DNA of 64,000 bases from Brevibacillus choshinensis (GTDB lineage: Bacteria; Bacillota; Bacilli; Brevibacillales; Brevibacillaceae): NCBI RefSeq assembly GCF_001420695.1, contig NZ_LJJB01000010.1, forward strand, positions 62,001-126,000. Reading direction: 5' to 3'. The notes under the pieces are model-generated. The model saw nothing but the letters and a program-made list of their open reading frames with translations. It was not told where the DNA came from and searched no databases. Numbering within the stretch: position 1 is the stretch's first letter; each line of letters opens with the position of its first letter. This document shows positions 7,192 through 16,862 of this stretch, piece by piece. Position numbers and translations under genes: made by a program.

Positions 7192-8424
7192 TCAAGATCC
7201 TTGCTGAATTTGTACGGTTGCCCCATCCTTCAGTAAAGTCTGGCCGCGTACGACAATCTGATCGCCTTCTTGTACCCCCTTCACGATCTCAATCGCATCG
7301 CTCGTTTGGGCACCTGTCTCGACTTCTACTTTTTTGGCTGTCTTATCATCCAGTTTATACACGTATTGTTTCCCGTTTTCCTCAAAAACTGCCTTTCGCG
7401 AGACGACAAGCGCATTTACCGACTGCTGCAAGCCAAACTGAATGTTGACGACCATATCTGCTTTGAGAACGGCATCGGGATTGGCCAGTGAGATCTCGAC
7501 TGGGTAGGCGCGCAAATCCGGATTCATCACGGGACTGATCGCTGAGACTGTTCCTTTCAGATCTTTCTCCAGTGCAGTCAAGGTAATGGTCACAACGTCC
7601 CCTTTTTTCACAGTTGCCACATCTTGTTCCGACAGGTTCGCTTTTGCGATGAGTGGATCCGTATTCACAATCGTCACGACGGCAGATTGGGGCGAAGCCA
7701 TCTCCCCTGCCGAACCGTGTACGAGAGAAATCGTCCCCGAAATAGGCGCGGTGATGACTGCATTGCCCACTTGCTGACGAGCATTTTCCAGAGCGACACG
7801 CGCTTGCTCGACAGAAGCCTCCGTTACCGCTACACCTGTCTTCTGTTGGGCGGTCGCAAGCGCCTGCTTGGCGTTGTCATAGGCGGTCTGCACCGATACC
7901 AGCGTAGCTTTGGCTTGTTCCAGCTGTTGGGCAGATACGGCACCTTGATTGAACAACTGCGAGATCCGTTGGTAATCGCGCTGGGCATCCTTTAATGTCT
8001 GATCCGCCTGAACGAGACCGTTTTTGGCTTGCTGCAGACTTTGCCCCGTGCTGGTGGTGCTCTGCCGTAGCGATGCGACGGACAGCTCGTAAGCCGCCTG
8101 CGCCTGCCTGACTGCGTTGTTCAGCTCGGTTTGATCCAACGTGAACAACACTGCTCCCGCCTGAACCCTTTGGCCCAGCTTCACATGGACCTGACTGATT
8201 TTTCCGCTGATCTTGGGTGTGATAGCGACTTCCTCGTTCGGCGCCAGCTTTCCTGTGACCCCTGCTCGCGTTCCTACATTCCCACGCTTTACAGTATCGA
8301 CCTGTACAGGAACGACTTTGTTCTCCTCTTGCTTGGGTTGTACTTGCACCTCCTGGCTACTGCACCCTCCAATGGCTACTGCGAGAGCTACCAACAGCCC
8401 GATCCTTGCTCGGTTTCTTTTCAT
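7192..8424 (-). CDS. RND efflux periplasmic-adaptor-like lipoprotein (HlyD/MFP family)
   Basis: 410 residues from ATG 8424; the ribosome binding site AGGAGG precedes it, whereas an in-frame TTG at 8448 lies inside that site. Residues 1-21 form a lipoprotein signal ending AIGGC, with lipidated Cys21. Biotinyl-lipoyl-like halves (VAITPKISGKISQVHVKLGQ and VITAPISGTISLVHGSAGE) flank a long Gln/Ala-rich coiled-coil hairpin, followed by beta-barrel segments. It should couple to the RND pump encoded 37 nt upstream. In a Gram-positive cell it would be membrane-anchored on the outer face. It is the last gene of a marR-RND-adaptor operon. Confidence 0.92.
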   Translation of the reverse strand: MKRNRARIGLLVALAVAIGGCSSQEVQVQPKQEENKVVPVQVDTVKRGNVGTRAGVTGKLAPNEEVAITPKISGKISQVHVKLGQRVQAGAVLFTLDQTELNNAVRQAQAAYELSVASLRQSTTSTGQSLQQAKNGLVQADQTLKDAQRDYQRISQLFNQGAVSAQQLEQAKATLVSVQTAYDNAKQALATAQQKTGVAVTEASVEQARVALENARQQVGNAVITAPISGTISLVHGSAGEMASPQSAVVTIVNTDPLIAKANLSEQDVATVKKGDVVTITLTALEKDLKGTVSAISPVMNPDLRAYPVEISLANPDAVLKADMVVNIQFGLQQSVNALVVSRKAVFEENGKQYVYKLDDKTAKKVEVETGAQTSDAIEIVKGVQEGDQIVVRGQTLLKDGATVQIQQGS

Positions 8425-8461
8425 TCCCTTTTTTCCTCCTTCTACCAAGCAAACTGCCTAC

Positions 8462-11400
8462 TCATCCCTCTGTCAAAAGCTCGCTTTCACTCGTCTTTTT
8501 CTGCTTGCGCTTGCGATTTTTCAGCTTGCGTCCCAGATCGTCAAACCACGTATAAACCACTGGAATAAGCACAAGTGTAATCAGTGTGGAGAAAGACAGA
8601 CCAAAGATCACGACGATCGCCATCGGAGCTTGTGACTCGTTTCCTTCTCCGCCTCCGAATGCGAGTGGAGTGATCGCCAAAATCGTTGCGAGCGAGGTCA
8701 TCAAGATCGGACGCAGACGCAAGGGACCTGCATGCAGAATGGCGTCGTTGCGCTCCACCCCTTTTTTACGGAGCTGATTGACGTAATCAATTAGCACGAT
8801 GGCGTTGTTCACGACAATACCAATAAGCAAAATGTAGCCAATCAAAGCCGGTACACTGAGCGGCTTACCGGTTACCAGGAGCCCTACGACCACACCGATG
8901 AACGTAGGTGGAATCGAGAACATAATGATAAACGGTGTGAACAATGACTCAAATTGGCTGGCCATGACCATGTAGACGAGGGCAATGGACAAGATAATCG
9001 CGAGTCCGAGACTGCCGAACGACTCCATCATTTCCTTACTTTGGCCGCCGAACTCAATGCTATAGCCATCCGGTAGAGTCAGTGCGTTTAGCCTCGCTTG
9101 AATATCGGTGGAGACGGAATTCAAGTCACGACCTACGAACTCTCCGGATATTTTCACTTCACGGGTCTGATTGGAGCGCGCGATGACCTGCGGCACTTCC
9201 TGACTGACTACATCAGCTACGGAAGATAAGGCAATCTGTGCCCCACCTGATGTCGGGATACGGAGCTGCTGCAAATAAGTAATGTCGTCTTGATACTTAC
9301 GCGGCATCATCACTCGGATGTCAATTTGATCGTCCCCTGTTTGAAAAGTCGTGACCGTCGTGCCGTCAAAGGCTGTTCTCACATTGGAAAGCACCTGACT
9401 GGTCGTCAGTCCGTACAGCCCGGCACGCGAAGCATTCACAACCACCTGCAGCTCATGGTTTTTTTCTTCCAAGGAAGAGAGGATGTTGCGAGTGCCGTCT
9501 ACCTGCTTCATTTCCCCTGCGATAATCGCGCTGATATCTTCTAGCACAGCGAGATCGTCTCCGCGCACCGTCACTTCCAGCGGAGCAGTTACCGGCCCTC
9601 CTGACTGATCCAGCTCCTTGACTTCTATCTCGGGACCAGAGATGTCTGCCAATTGTTTGCGCAGAAGCTCAACTACCTGCTCCGTCGTCACGGTACGCTT
9701 TTCTTTAGACACCAGCGATACCTGCAGCTGAGCGCGATTGCTCGTCGATGTGGCGATGATGGAAGGACCTCCGGAAGACCCAATCGACGTATACAATTGC
9801 TCGAGCTGCGGCAGCTGCTTGATCCTGCTCTCTACCTCTGTGACCACTTTCTCCGTTTCTTTCAGCAGGGTACCATTGGGCATTTTAATGGACACGGAAA
9901 TTTTGCCTTGCTCCAGCTTCGGGATAAACTCCGCTCCGACTGCTCCCGATAGAAAAATAGCACCGACAAACAGGGCAATCGTCGCGGCAAATACTGTTTT
10001 CCGATGCGTGATGGCCCAGCCAAGGAAACGTCCGTATCCGCGTGCCAGTCTGAAAAAGCCGATGTTGAACCAGACCATCGGATTGATGCCACGATAGTTC
10101 GCACGTTCCTGCTCATCCATATGCGGCGTCTTTTTCAGCCAACGAGCACTCAGCATCGGCACGATCGTCAGGGAAGCCAACAGAGCAGCGATATGGGAAT
10201 AGACGACGGTCAGGGCAAGTGGTCCAAACAGCTCAGACGCCAGCCCCTCTACGAAAACAATGGGAGCAAACACCGCGATCTGCGCCAAGGCGGAAGCCAT
10301 TACCGCTGTACCGACTTCTTTGGAGCCTAGCCGTGCCGCTTCCATCATACTTTTGCCTTGCTCACGATAACGGAAAATGTTTTCTAAAATGACGACAGCG
10401 AAGTCAACGAGAGAACCGAGTCCAAGCGTCAAGCCGGACAGTGAAATGAGGTTGATCGTCTGACCGGTAAAATACATCAGACAGAATGTGGCAATAACGG
10501 AGATGGGTAGTACGATCGCAATAATGATCATCGATCGGAAGCTGTTTAGGAACAGGAACAAAACGAAGATGGAAAACAGACCACCGACCAGCGCATGTTC
10601 TCCTACCGTGTAGATGGAATCCTTGATGAATTGAGAAGAATCGAGAATGGTCGTGATTTTCACATTTTTCGGCAAGACGTTTTGGAGCTGTAGCAGTTCG
10701 GCCTTCACTTCGTCGGCTACTTCGATTGTATTTCCGCCAGAAGCCTTTGTTACGCTCAAGCCAACGCTCGTCTGACCGTCCAAATACGTTTTCTGGGTGA
10801 TTTCCTTGTATGTATCGTTGATGGTCGCCAGATTTTTCAGCGCGATGGTACCGGCAGCCAGCCGAATAGGCGTCTCGCCTATCTCCTGGACACTGCTGTA
10901 CTCCCCGTCTACTCGGATCGACAGCTTCGTGTCACCCTCGCGAACACTACCCGATGTGCCGGAGAGGTTGGTCGCTTGCAGGGCTTGCTGCACTTGCTCC
11001 AGTCCGATGCCGTAAGCGGCTATCTTGTCGGGATCGAGCACGACCTCGATCACTTGGTCCTCACCGCCGGACACACCTACAGAGGCAATTCCGTCAATCC
11101 GCTCCAATCTCGGCTTGATCACGTCCTCCGCCAATGATTTCAGCTTGGCGACGTTACTCTCCCCCGTGACAGACAAGGTCATAATCGGCTCGCTGTTCGG
11201 ATCGATCTTGATAATTCTTGGTGAGTTTGCGTTGTCTGGCAGTCTTCCTCGCACCTGGTCTACCTTGTCTCTCATGTTCAGGGTAGCCTGGTCCATGTCC
11301 GTTCCCCAATTAAACTGGAGGATGACCTGAGAAGCGCCTTCCGCCGAATTGGACATGATCTTGTCGACGTTGGCGACCGTACCGAGCCCTTCCTCAATCG

Positions 11401-11596
11401 GCTTTGTCACGAGTTTTTCTACCTCAGCAGGCGTGCTGCCATCTACCGTCGTGACGACTACCGCTACGGGCAAATTTAGCTCAGGGTACAGTTCCACAGC
11501 CAGTTTGGGGAGGGAGACAAAGCCAAAGATGAGTAAAGCAAGTGCCATCATGAAAATGGTGACAGGCCGTTGGATGGAAAAACGCGAAAGATTCAT
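8462..11596 (-). CDS. RND-family efflux pump permease (AcrB/HAE1-like)
   Basis: 1044 residues, the usual length for a heavy RND transporter. The N-terminal TM1 (QRPVTIFMMALALLIFGFV) is followed by a porter loop (PAEVEKLVTKPIEEGLGTV), a TM2-6 block near residues 335-490, a second soluble loop and a second TM block near 850-1020. The TM4-type GLTLGLGSLVDFAVVILENI segment carries the proton-relay acidic residue. It is a proton-driven exporter of drugs, lipids or surfactants, with the adaptor encoded downstream. Its start overlaps the stop of the marR gene by 4 nt, so the two are translationally coupled. The substrate is unknown. Confidence 0.95.
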   Translation of the reverse strand: MNLSRFSIQRPVTIFMMALALLIFGFVSLPKLAVELYPELNLPVAVVVTTVDGSTPAEVEKLVTKPIEEGLGTVANVDKIMSNSAEGASQVILQFNWGTDMDQATLNMRDKVDQVRGRLPDNANSPRIIKIDPNSEPIMTLSVTGESNVAKLKSLAEDVIKPRLERIDGIASVGVSGGEDQVIEVVLDPDKIAAYGIGLEQVQQALQATNLSGTSGSVREGDTKLSIRVDGEYSSVQEIGETPIRLAAGTIALKNLATINDTYKEITQKTYLDGQTSVGLSVTKASGGNTIEVADEVKAELLQLQNVLPKNVKITTILDSSQFIKDSIYTVGEHALVGGLFSIFVLFLFLNSFRSMIIIAIVLPISVIATFCLMYFTGQTINLISLSGLTLGLGSLVDFAVVILENIFRYREQGKSMMEAARLGSKEVGTAVMASALAQIAVFAPIVFVEGLASELFGPLALTVVYSHIAALLASLTIVPMLSARWLKKTPHMDEQERANYRGINPMVWFNIGFFRLARGYGRFLGWAITHRKTVFAATIALFVGAIFLSGAVGAEFIPKLEQGKISVSIKMPNGTLLKETEKVVTEVESRIKQLPQLEQLYTSIGSSGGPSIIATSTSNRAQLQVSLVSKEKRTVTTEQVVELLRKQLADISGPEIEVKELDQSGGPVTAPLEVTVRGDDLAVLEDISAIIAGEMKQVDGTRNILSSLEEKNHELQVVVNASRAGLYGLTTSQVLSNVRTAFDGTTVTTFQTGDDQIDIRVMMPRKYQDDITYLQQLRIPTSGGAQIALSSVADVVSQEVPQVIARSNQTREVKISGEFVGRDLNSVSTDIQARLNALTLPDGYSIEFGGQSKEMMESFGSLGLAIILSIALVYMVMASQFESLFTPFIIMFSIPPTFIGVVVGLLVTGKPLSVPALIGYILLIGIVVNNAIVLIDYVNQLRKKGVERNDAILHAGPLRLRPILMTSLATILAITPLAFGGGEGNESQAPMAIVVIFGLSFSTLITLVLIPVVYTWFDDLGRKLKNRKRKQKKTSESELLTEG

Positions 11597-12054
11597 CTCG
11601 CATCGCTACCTCCCTTTTTCGGAAACGATTGTTGCCGCACTTCGAGATGTCTGGTCAAAAGCGTCAAGGCCGCAGACGCCCTCTCCACTTCAGACGCTGT
11701 CATGGATGTGAACAAATCGGGGAAATACTCACCTCGCATAAATGGAATCCGCTGCTGAATGGCCTCTACCGACTCGGCCAGCACGACCCAGACCATGCGC
11801 CTGTCGTGGATATCGCGAGCACGCTCCACAAAGCCGTTCCGCTCCAGTCGATCGACGATTCCTGAGACCGTGCTGTAGGACAGATCGATCAGCCGACTGA
11901 TTTCACCGATCGTCTTCTTCCCCTGCATAACAGGACCGAGCACAAACATCTGCGGCACGGTCATCCCGCATGCAGCCAACTCCTGTGCGAGTACATCCAA
12001 ATACACTTTGTTCATGTACATCAGGTGCATTGACATTTGCTTCTTCTCGTCCAT
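11593..12054 (-). CDS. MarR-family repressor of the RND efflux operon
   Basis: About 153 residues with a winged helix-turn-helix: KKTIGEISRLIDLSYSTVSG (helices 3-4) followed by IVDRLERNGFVERARDIHDRRMVWV (recognition helix and wing, with the DxRxxxV signature). ATG 12054 is taken as start because GGGGTG lies 6-7 nt before it; a GTG three codons upstream (12063) is possible. It overlaps the pump gene by 4 nt. Two inverted repeats (12069-12126) immediately upstream are probable binding sites, implying autorepression relieved by a pump substrate. C-terminal helices give the dimerisation arm. Confidence 0.9.
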   Translation of the reverse strand: MDEKKQMSMHLMYMNKVYLDVLAQELAACGMTVPQMFVLGPVMQGKKTIGEISRLIDLSYSTVSGIVDRLERNGFVERARDIHDRRMVWVVLAESVEAIQQRIPFMRGEYFPDLFTSMTASEVERASAALTLLTRHLEVRQQSFPKKGGSDAR

Positions 12055-12068
12055 GGCATACACCCCAG

Positions 12069-12126
12069 ATTATTTTGCTTCGCGAAATAATTATGTCACG
12101 CTGTAATATTTCGCATCAAGAAATAT
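12069..12126. promoter_or_regulatory. Paired palindromic operators upstream of marR
   Basis: 12069-12091 has arms ATTATTTTGC and GCGAAATAAT (one mismatch) around TTC. 12106-12126 has perfect arms ATATTTC and GAAATAT around 7 nt. The two share a TATTT(C/T)GC...AAATA core, sit within 75 nt of the MarR start, and are spaced about 36 bp centre to centre. This is typical of an autoregulated MarR operator. Confidence 0.6.
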
Positions 12127-12231
12127 CGGTTATGAAAAGCGAAGCAAGTTTCGACAAGGACGCATGCTTACAAAAAAACAGACTGCCCATTTCGGTAGCC
12201 TGCTCCTTCATAGATCCTTTCTTCTTAGCTC

Positions 12232-13131
12232 TTATACCCCCGCTGTCACTTTCGCTTTTGGCTTTTCTTTCTTTCCTGACAAGAACACGCCTCCCACGAT
12301 GAAGATCATCCCCGCCAACAAATTCCATGTAATCTCTTCATTCAGCAGCGTATATCCCCAAACGATCGCGCTGAGGGGAACTAAATAGGTAACCAGTGAC
12401 GCGACTTCCGGCCCACCTTTTTGCACCAAATAATAATAGAGGATGTACGCGATCCCCGAACCGAACACCCCAATTCCCGCCAAGGCTGCGAGTGTACCGA
12501 TCTCTACAAAGCCAGAGACGGAAAACGATTCCGTCGTAAACGCCACAACGCCACTGCCGATCATGGTACTGAGCAAAGTCCCAAAGGTGATCTGGTACAT
12601 GGACAAGTTACCTGGCAGTCGCTTGGAGAGTTGTCCCCCGATGGCATAGCAGCAGGTCGCGGCCATCATGCAGAGAAAACCGATCATATCTACGGAAACA
12701 AGAGACACCGGATTCACGTCGAGCAAGACAATAATTCCACTAAAGGCGATAAGCATTCCAAGCCATTGCATGCGACCCGATACCGCCTTGAAAAAGAAAA
12801 TCCCGATTGCCAATGTCCAGAGCGGTGTCGTCGCATTTAGAACCGACGCCATCGTACTCGTCACTCTCGTCTCACTGAACGCAATGAACGTCCAAGGGAT
12901 GGCCGTGTTGATCAGAGCCATCGTCACCATCGGGCCCCACGCAATTTGTTTGAATCCAAACGGCTTTTTCAAGATGACCATCACCAACACGATCGTCAGA
13001 AAGCCGAGCGATGAGCGCAAAAATGCGATTGTCCACGGCCCGAAATCATGGAGCAGGATTTTCATAAAGTAAAACGATCCTCCCCAAATCAGACTAAGCA
13101 GGACTAACACGAGAAATAACGAACGAGACAC
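12232..13131 (-). CDS. EamA/DMT-superfamily transporter
   Basis: About 299 residues from GTG 13131, which has AGGAAGGG 6-7 nt upstream; an in-frame ATG at 13176 lacks a good ribosome binding site and would add a charged tail. Ten hydrophobic segments form two EamA repeats (WGGSFYFMKILLHDFGPWTI in the first, CYAIGGQLSKRLPG starting the second). The short basic C-terminus (SGKKEKPKAKV) is cytoplasmic. The family exports amino acids or other metabolites; the substrate is not predictable. It is on the same strand as, but about 180 nt downstream of, the marR promoter region read in the other direction, so it is probably separate from the efflux operon. Confidence 0.88.
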   Translation of the reverse strand: MSRSLFLVLVLLSLIWGGSFYFMKILLHDFGPWTIAFLRSSLGFLTIVLVMVILKKPFGFKQIAWGPMVTMALINTAIPWTFIAFSETRVTSTMASVLNATTPLWTLAIGIFFFKAVSGRMQWLGMLIAFSGIIVLLDVNPVSLVSVDMIGFLCMMAATCCYAIGGQLSKRLPGNLSMYQITFGTLLSTMIGSGVVAFTTESFSVSGFVEIGTLAALAGIGVFGSGIAYILYYYLVQKGGPEVASLVTYLVPLSAIVWGYTLLNEEITWNLLAGMIFIVGGVFLSGKKEKPKAKVTAGV

Positions 13132-13241
13132 TTCAATCCCTTCCTTCTTTGTTCTCTGGCTTTGCCGCACATTCATGCCTGTATTCTATCAGGCATTTGC
13201 TTCTTCTACCATCGAAGTTTGAATGCTGCAAATAAAAACAG

Positions 13242-13267
13242 AAAAAGACGCTCAAGGCGTCCTTTTT
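13242..13267 (-). terminator. Terminator after the MFS gene
   Basis: GACGC and GCGTC arms with flanking A5 and T5 runs (13242-13267) just past the MFS stop at 13272. The symmetry would allow it to work in both directions. Confidence 0.7.
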
Positions 13268-13271
13268 CCGT

Positions 13272-14510
13272 TTATTTCTCAATCGTTGTCGTGGCAATAA
13301 CGCTGCGTTTGCTGCGCTTTTGGAAGGAGCTGTGCAGTACGAAAAAGGCGACAGACATGAGCGAAAGCCCAGCCATGATATAGAGCAGACCTTGCGCCTG
13401 AAAGTTTTGGAAGATTACGGCCCCGAGCAACGGTCCGAGCATTCGGCCAGCAGAACCCGTACCGGACACCAGGCCTTGGATGAAGCCTTCCTGTCCTTCT
13501 GGGGTAAACTCTGCCGCGACGGTTGGAACCGCTGGCCAGACGAGCATCTCACCGATTGTCATCACAAACATGGCGACTACAAAACCAGCGTATGCCGTCG
13601 TTTGGGACAAGATCAGCATCGACAAGGCAAAGACATACGTACCGAGCAACATCTGTGTTTTTAACGTCCGGGCAAAATGCTTGATCACCCAAGAAATGAG
13701 TGGCTGACCGAACAAAATCAAAGCTCCGTTCAGCGTCCAGAGCAAGCTGTATTGACGCAAGGAAATGCCCAATGATTGCATGTAGGTAGACAGCACCGTC
13801 GTCCATTGCACATACACAATCCAGCTGATCAAGAGTCCCGCGCACAGCAGCACCAGCGCTCCCCAGACGACTTTTTTAGGGGCCTCATTCAGAGCCGAAG
13901 ACGCTGACTGATCAAGTTTTGTCACAGGCGCTTCCTCGAGAGCCTTCAAATGGCGAGGCAAAATGAGCACAAACATCGCGAAGACCACAACCTGCGCAAA
14001 GGCATTTCCGAAAAAAGTCCAGGCAAAGGACACGCTCGCCAGAACGCCACCCAGCGCAGACCCAGCTGCTACGCCTGCATTGAGTGCCACATAGATCAGA
14101 TTAATCGCTTTGCGCCCACCTTCTGGCCACATGACCACTGCGAGCGCATTCATGACGGGAGACAGCGTCCCGTAAAACAAGCCATTCAGTAGCAAGAGAA
14201 CCGTGTAAACCGTAAAGTCCGTTGTAAAACCGAGGCAAATAGAGATCACAATAATTCCAAAAGAGGAGAGTACGATCGTTTTCATTTTCCCCCAGCGGTC
14301 AAAGAGCATGCCGCCAGCTAAACTACCAATAAGAAATGCCCCTTGGTTCAACAACAGTAAAAAGCCTGCTACAGTTAGCGGCTTTCCTAAATAATCGTGA
14401 ATATAAATGGTGACCAGTGGCCAAATACAAGCCATACCGGTAGAAAAAATGATGGCAGCAATCGCAAGGAGACGAATGCTGCTCGGATAGGATTTCCATG
14501 TCTGTCCCAT
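13272..14510 (-). CDS. Major facilitator superfamily transporter
   Basis: 412 residues with about 12 transmembrane segments. The loop 2-3 motif A is GGMLFDRWGKMKTIVLSSFG (about 62-81). A central hydrophilic loop near residues 200-220 (PRHLKALEEAPVTKLDQSAS) separates two six-helix halves. The pattern is that of drug-efflux or sugar-type MFS exporters (YfkF/MdtG-like), using the proton gradient; the substrate is unknown. The start lies 3 nt downstream of the moaC stop, so the two genes are probably cotranscribed, although no functional link is obvious. Confidence 0.88.
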   Translation of the reverse strand: MGQTWKSYPSSIRLLAIAAIIFSTGMACIWPLVTIYIHDYLGKPLTVAGFLLLLNQGAFLIGSLAGGMLFDRWGKMKTIVLSSFGIIVISICLGFTTDFTVYTVLLLLNGLFYGTLSPVMNALAVVMWPEGGRKAINLIYVALNAGVAAGSALGGVLASVSFAWTFFGNAFAQVVVFAMFVLILPRHLKALEEAPVTKLDQSASSALNEAPKKVVWGALVLLCAGLLISWIVYVQWTTVLSTYMQSLGISLRQYSLLWTLNGALILFGQPLISWVIKHFARTLKTQMLLGTYVFALSMLILSQTTAYAGFVVAMFVMTIGEMLVWPAVPTVAAEFTPEGQEGFIQGLVSGTGSAGRMLGPLLGAVIFQNFQAQGLLYIMAGLSLMSVAFFVLHSSFQKRSKRSVIATTTIEK

Positions 14511-14513
14511 GTG

Positions 14514-14996
14514 TTAGTTCTCTCCCCGCTGGAAGTCCCCACTTTTTCCGCCTGTTTTCAGGAGAAGGCTGGTCGGTCCAATGACCATTCCCTTGTCCAT
14601 GGCTTTGCACATATCGTATACCGTCAGAGCAGCTACGCTCACTGCCGTTAGCGCTTCCATCTCTACTCCCGTTTTTCCGGTCGTTTTGACAGCTGCTTCG
14701 ATCTCGACAGTCTCTTCATCCGTAAAGGTAAAACGGATATCGATACCCGTCAGTGGCAACGGATGGCACATCGGAATGATGTCCCACGTTTTTTTGGCAG
14801 CCATCACTCCTGCTACTTGGGCTACTGCCAGCACATCCCCCTTTTCCACACGTCCTTCGCGGATGCGCGTCAGCGTTTCCGGCTTCATGGTAATTTTACT
14901 GTGCGCTACGGCTTCTCGTTTGGTAATATCCTTTTCCGAAACATCTACCATGCGGGCACGGTTTTGTTCATTAAAATGGGTCAACTGGTCGTTCAT
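14514..14996 (-). CDS. moaC: Cyclic pyranopterin monophosphate synthase MoaC
   Basis: 160 residues from ATG 14996, with TGGAGG 6 nt upstream (in-frame codons back to 15050 look spurious). It carries the MoaC signatures [14 protein letters not shown] (16-29), [19 protein letters not shown] (68-86) and [25 protein letters not shown]. MoaC, with MoaA, converts GTP to cyclic pyranopterin monophosphate, the first intermediate of molybdenum cofactor synthesis. The next steps are encoded 1.2 kb away on the other strand by moaD-moaE and a MoeB-like gene, so this is a small molybdopterin neighbourhood. Length and catalytic His/Glu regions are normal. Confidence 0.96.
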   Translation of the reverse strand: MNDQLTHFNEQNRARMVDVSEKDITKREAVAHSKITMKPETLTRIREGRVEKGDVLAVAQVAGVMAAKKTWDIIPMCHPLPLTGIDIRFTFTDEETVEIEAAVKTTGKTGVEMEALTAVSVAALTVYDMCKAMDKGMVIGPTSLLLKTGGKSGDFQRGEN

Positions 14997-15137
14997 GCTA
15001 GGCCTCCAAAAATAAGCGAAAATACGGATGAATCCCGTTTTTCGCTCCATTCGATCGATGATATTCTCTATCCTCTACCTTACTCTGGCTTCCTTATAAA
15101 AGCAATCAGAATGTAAATGGTTCCAAGGTCCAATTCT

Positions 15138-15941
15138 TTACCAGGATGCAAGCTCAGAGATCGCAACACCCTTCTTCGTGAGAGTACTTTGCATGGGGCT
15201 CTGAAACCCCTTCTCCGTACGTATATGCTGATTATGAAACGAGAAGCAGTAGATCTTTTCAAAATTCGCGTGCAAGGCGAAATACACAAGCCCTTCATCT
15301 GGAACGACGATCAAGGATAGCTGAGTAGGAAAATCTCCACCTTGTTGTACGGCATCTTGCAGGATGGAAAAGCAAGTCTCCAGCTCAAGCTGCTCCTGAA
15401 GTGAGGTTAGCCGCTCAGAAACGGCCTGATAGCGATCCGCTCCAGGGACTTCCCCTGTGATACACTCGTTTTCATTCCGTTCAAACAACGAAAAGTTCGT
15501 CATGACCAAAAAATTCGGATCGACGTTAGCTACGTCTAACGCCCCCTTCCCAGGTTCGACGACCCACGCCTGTTGATTTCTACCAGCAATCAGACTCTGT
15601 ACGCTATGCCCGGGTACATTCACAAGGACATGATCACCCACAAATGCGGACACATCAGCAAGAGCAAGCTTTTCTCCCAAGACATCCTCAAACAGCTTCA
15701 TAATATGGACGCAATTTTTCCCACGCCGATACTTTCCCGCCTCATTCTCCTTTACCATATGGAGATTCATAAACGTCCCGCTTTTGTTGATTCCAAACGC
15801 GGGTAAAAACTGTCCGTGTTCTTCTTGCAGAACAATTAGCTGGCTGTCCTTTTGATAGACCAGCTTGATGGGACGCATGGAAATATCAAAATTCATACCA
15901 ATCAAAGTACGTGTCCCGTAAACCACAAAGCTTGTACACAT
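15138..15941 (-). CDS. Linear amide C-N hydrolase (choloylglycine hydrolase/penicillin V acylase family)
   Basis: 267 residues. It starts MCTSFVVYGTRTLIGMNFD: after Met removal Cys2 is the N-terminal nucleophile of this Ntn-hydrolase family, and the following Arg11 and Asp19-type residues are in the expected places. Family members hydrolyse bile-salt amides, penicillin V or acyl-homoserine lactones; environmental bacteria often use them on acylated signals or antibiotics. The substrate here is open. No signal peptide precedes Cys2, so it would act in the cytoplasm. It is a single gene between moaC and the divergent moaD-moaE. Confidence 0.85.
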   Translation of the reverse strand: MCTSFVVYGTRTLIGMNFDISMRPIKLVYQKDSQLIVLQEEHGQFLPAFGINKSGTFMNLHMVKENEAGKYRRGKNCVHIMKLFEDVLGEKLALADVSAFVGDHVLVNVPGHSVQSLIAGRNQQAWVVEPGKGALDVANVDPNFLVMTNFSLFERNENECITGEVPGADRYQAVSERLTSLQEQLELETCFSILQDAVQQGGDFPTQLSLIVVPDEGLVYFALHANFEKIYCFSFHNQHIRTEKGFQSPMQSTLTKKGVAISELASW

Positions 15942-16155
15942 GGCGGTGTTTCCCCTTTCTTCCTCTTTCTCGATCGCTTTTCTTTTACTATAACATTCAT
16001 GGAAATCATTTGAAATTCACACACAACGCATCCATTTGAAAATTCAGTCAAATCCACTTCCCCAGCCCCTCGATCATTGGCATCTTGCCTGTATTATGAT
16101 ATCTTCAAGCCATAGAGAATCATTATTTATCAACGGGAAATGAGGAATTGCATTG

Positions 16156-16860
16156 ATGACTGTTACGATCTTGTTGTTTGCCGGTCTGGCCGAGCGAGCC
16201 AATGAACGTGAAATTCAAATAACCCTGCCTGAGCAAGCAAGTGTTCGTGATCTGTTGGGTGCCGTCGCCCACCAGCACCCTGCACTCGCTCCACTGCTCA
16301 GCAGTTGTTTCGTTTCGATTAACCATGAGTATGCAGCGACAGATCGAATGATCTCCATAGAAGACGAGATCGCCCTGTTGCCACCTGTAAGTGGAGGGGA
16401 AGAACCGCGTTTTTCCATTACAGAGGAGCCGCTCAGTGCCGACAAGCTGGTTCGCCTCGTCAGCAATCCGCATGCCGGAGCGATCCTCACCTTTGTAGGA
16501 ACGGTACGTGAATTCACACACGGACAACGCACCGTGTACCTCTCTTACGAAGCCTATGCGCCAATGGCAGTGGAAAAGATGAAGCAGGTCGCTGCTGAAA
16601 TCGAAGAACGCTGGCCAGGTGCTCAGGTCGCCATGCAACACCGCATTGGAGATCTACAAGTAGAAGAGATCGCTGTCGTCGTGGCTGTCGCGACCGCGCA
16701 TCGAAACGAATCGTTCGAGGCAGGCCGATATGCCATCGAGCGACTAAAACAAATTGTCCCGATCTGGAAAAAAGAAATGTGGGAAGACGGTAGCGAGTGG
16801 AAAGGCCACCAGCAAGGACCTTGGGACCCTATCTCGAAGTACGAAGAAGGAGGGAAATAA
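16156..16860 (+). CDS. MoaD-MoaE fusion: molybdopterin synthase small and large subunits
   Basis: About 234 residues. Residues 1-81 are a ubiquitin-like MoaD (TVTILLFAGLAERANERE to LLPPVSGG) including the terminal Gly80-Gly81. Residues ~84-234 are MoaE (HAGAILTFVGTVREFTHG, YEAYAPMA, catalytic-type PIWKKEMWEDG with Lys204-205). Molybdopterin synthase inserts two sulfurs from the MoaD C-terminal thiocarboxylate into cPMP. In a fusion the Gly-Gly is internal, so cleavage after Gly81 is needed, as reported for mycobacterial MoaX. ATG 16156 is used; TTG 16153 is the alternative. The adenylating MoeB-like gene starts 2 nt past the stop. Confidence 0.92.
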   Translation: MTVTILLFAGLAERANEREIQITLPEQASVRDLLGAVAHQHPALAPLLSSCFVSINHEYAATDRMISIEDEIALLPPVSGGEEPRFSITEEPLSADKLVRLVSNPHAGAILTFVGTVREFTHGQRTVYLSYEAYAPMAVEKMKQVAAEIEERWPGAQVAMQHRIGDLQVEEIAVVVAVATAHRNESFEAGRYAIERLKQIVPIWKKEMWEDGSEWKGHQQGPWDPISKYEEGGK

Positions 16861-16862
16861 TA

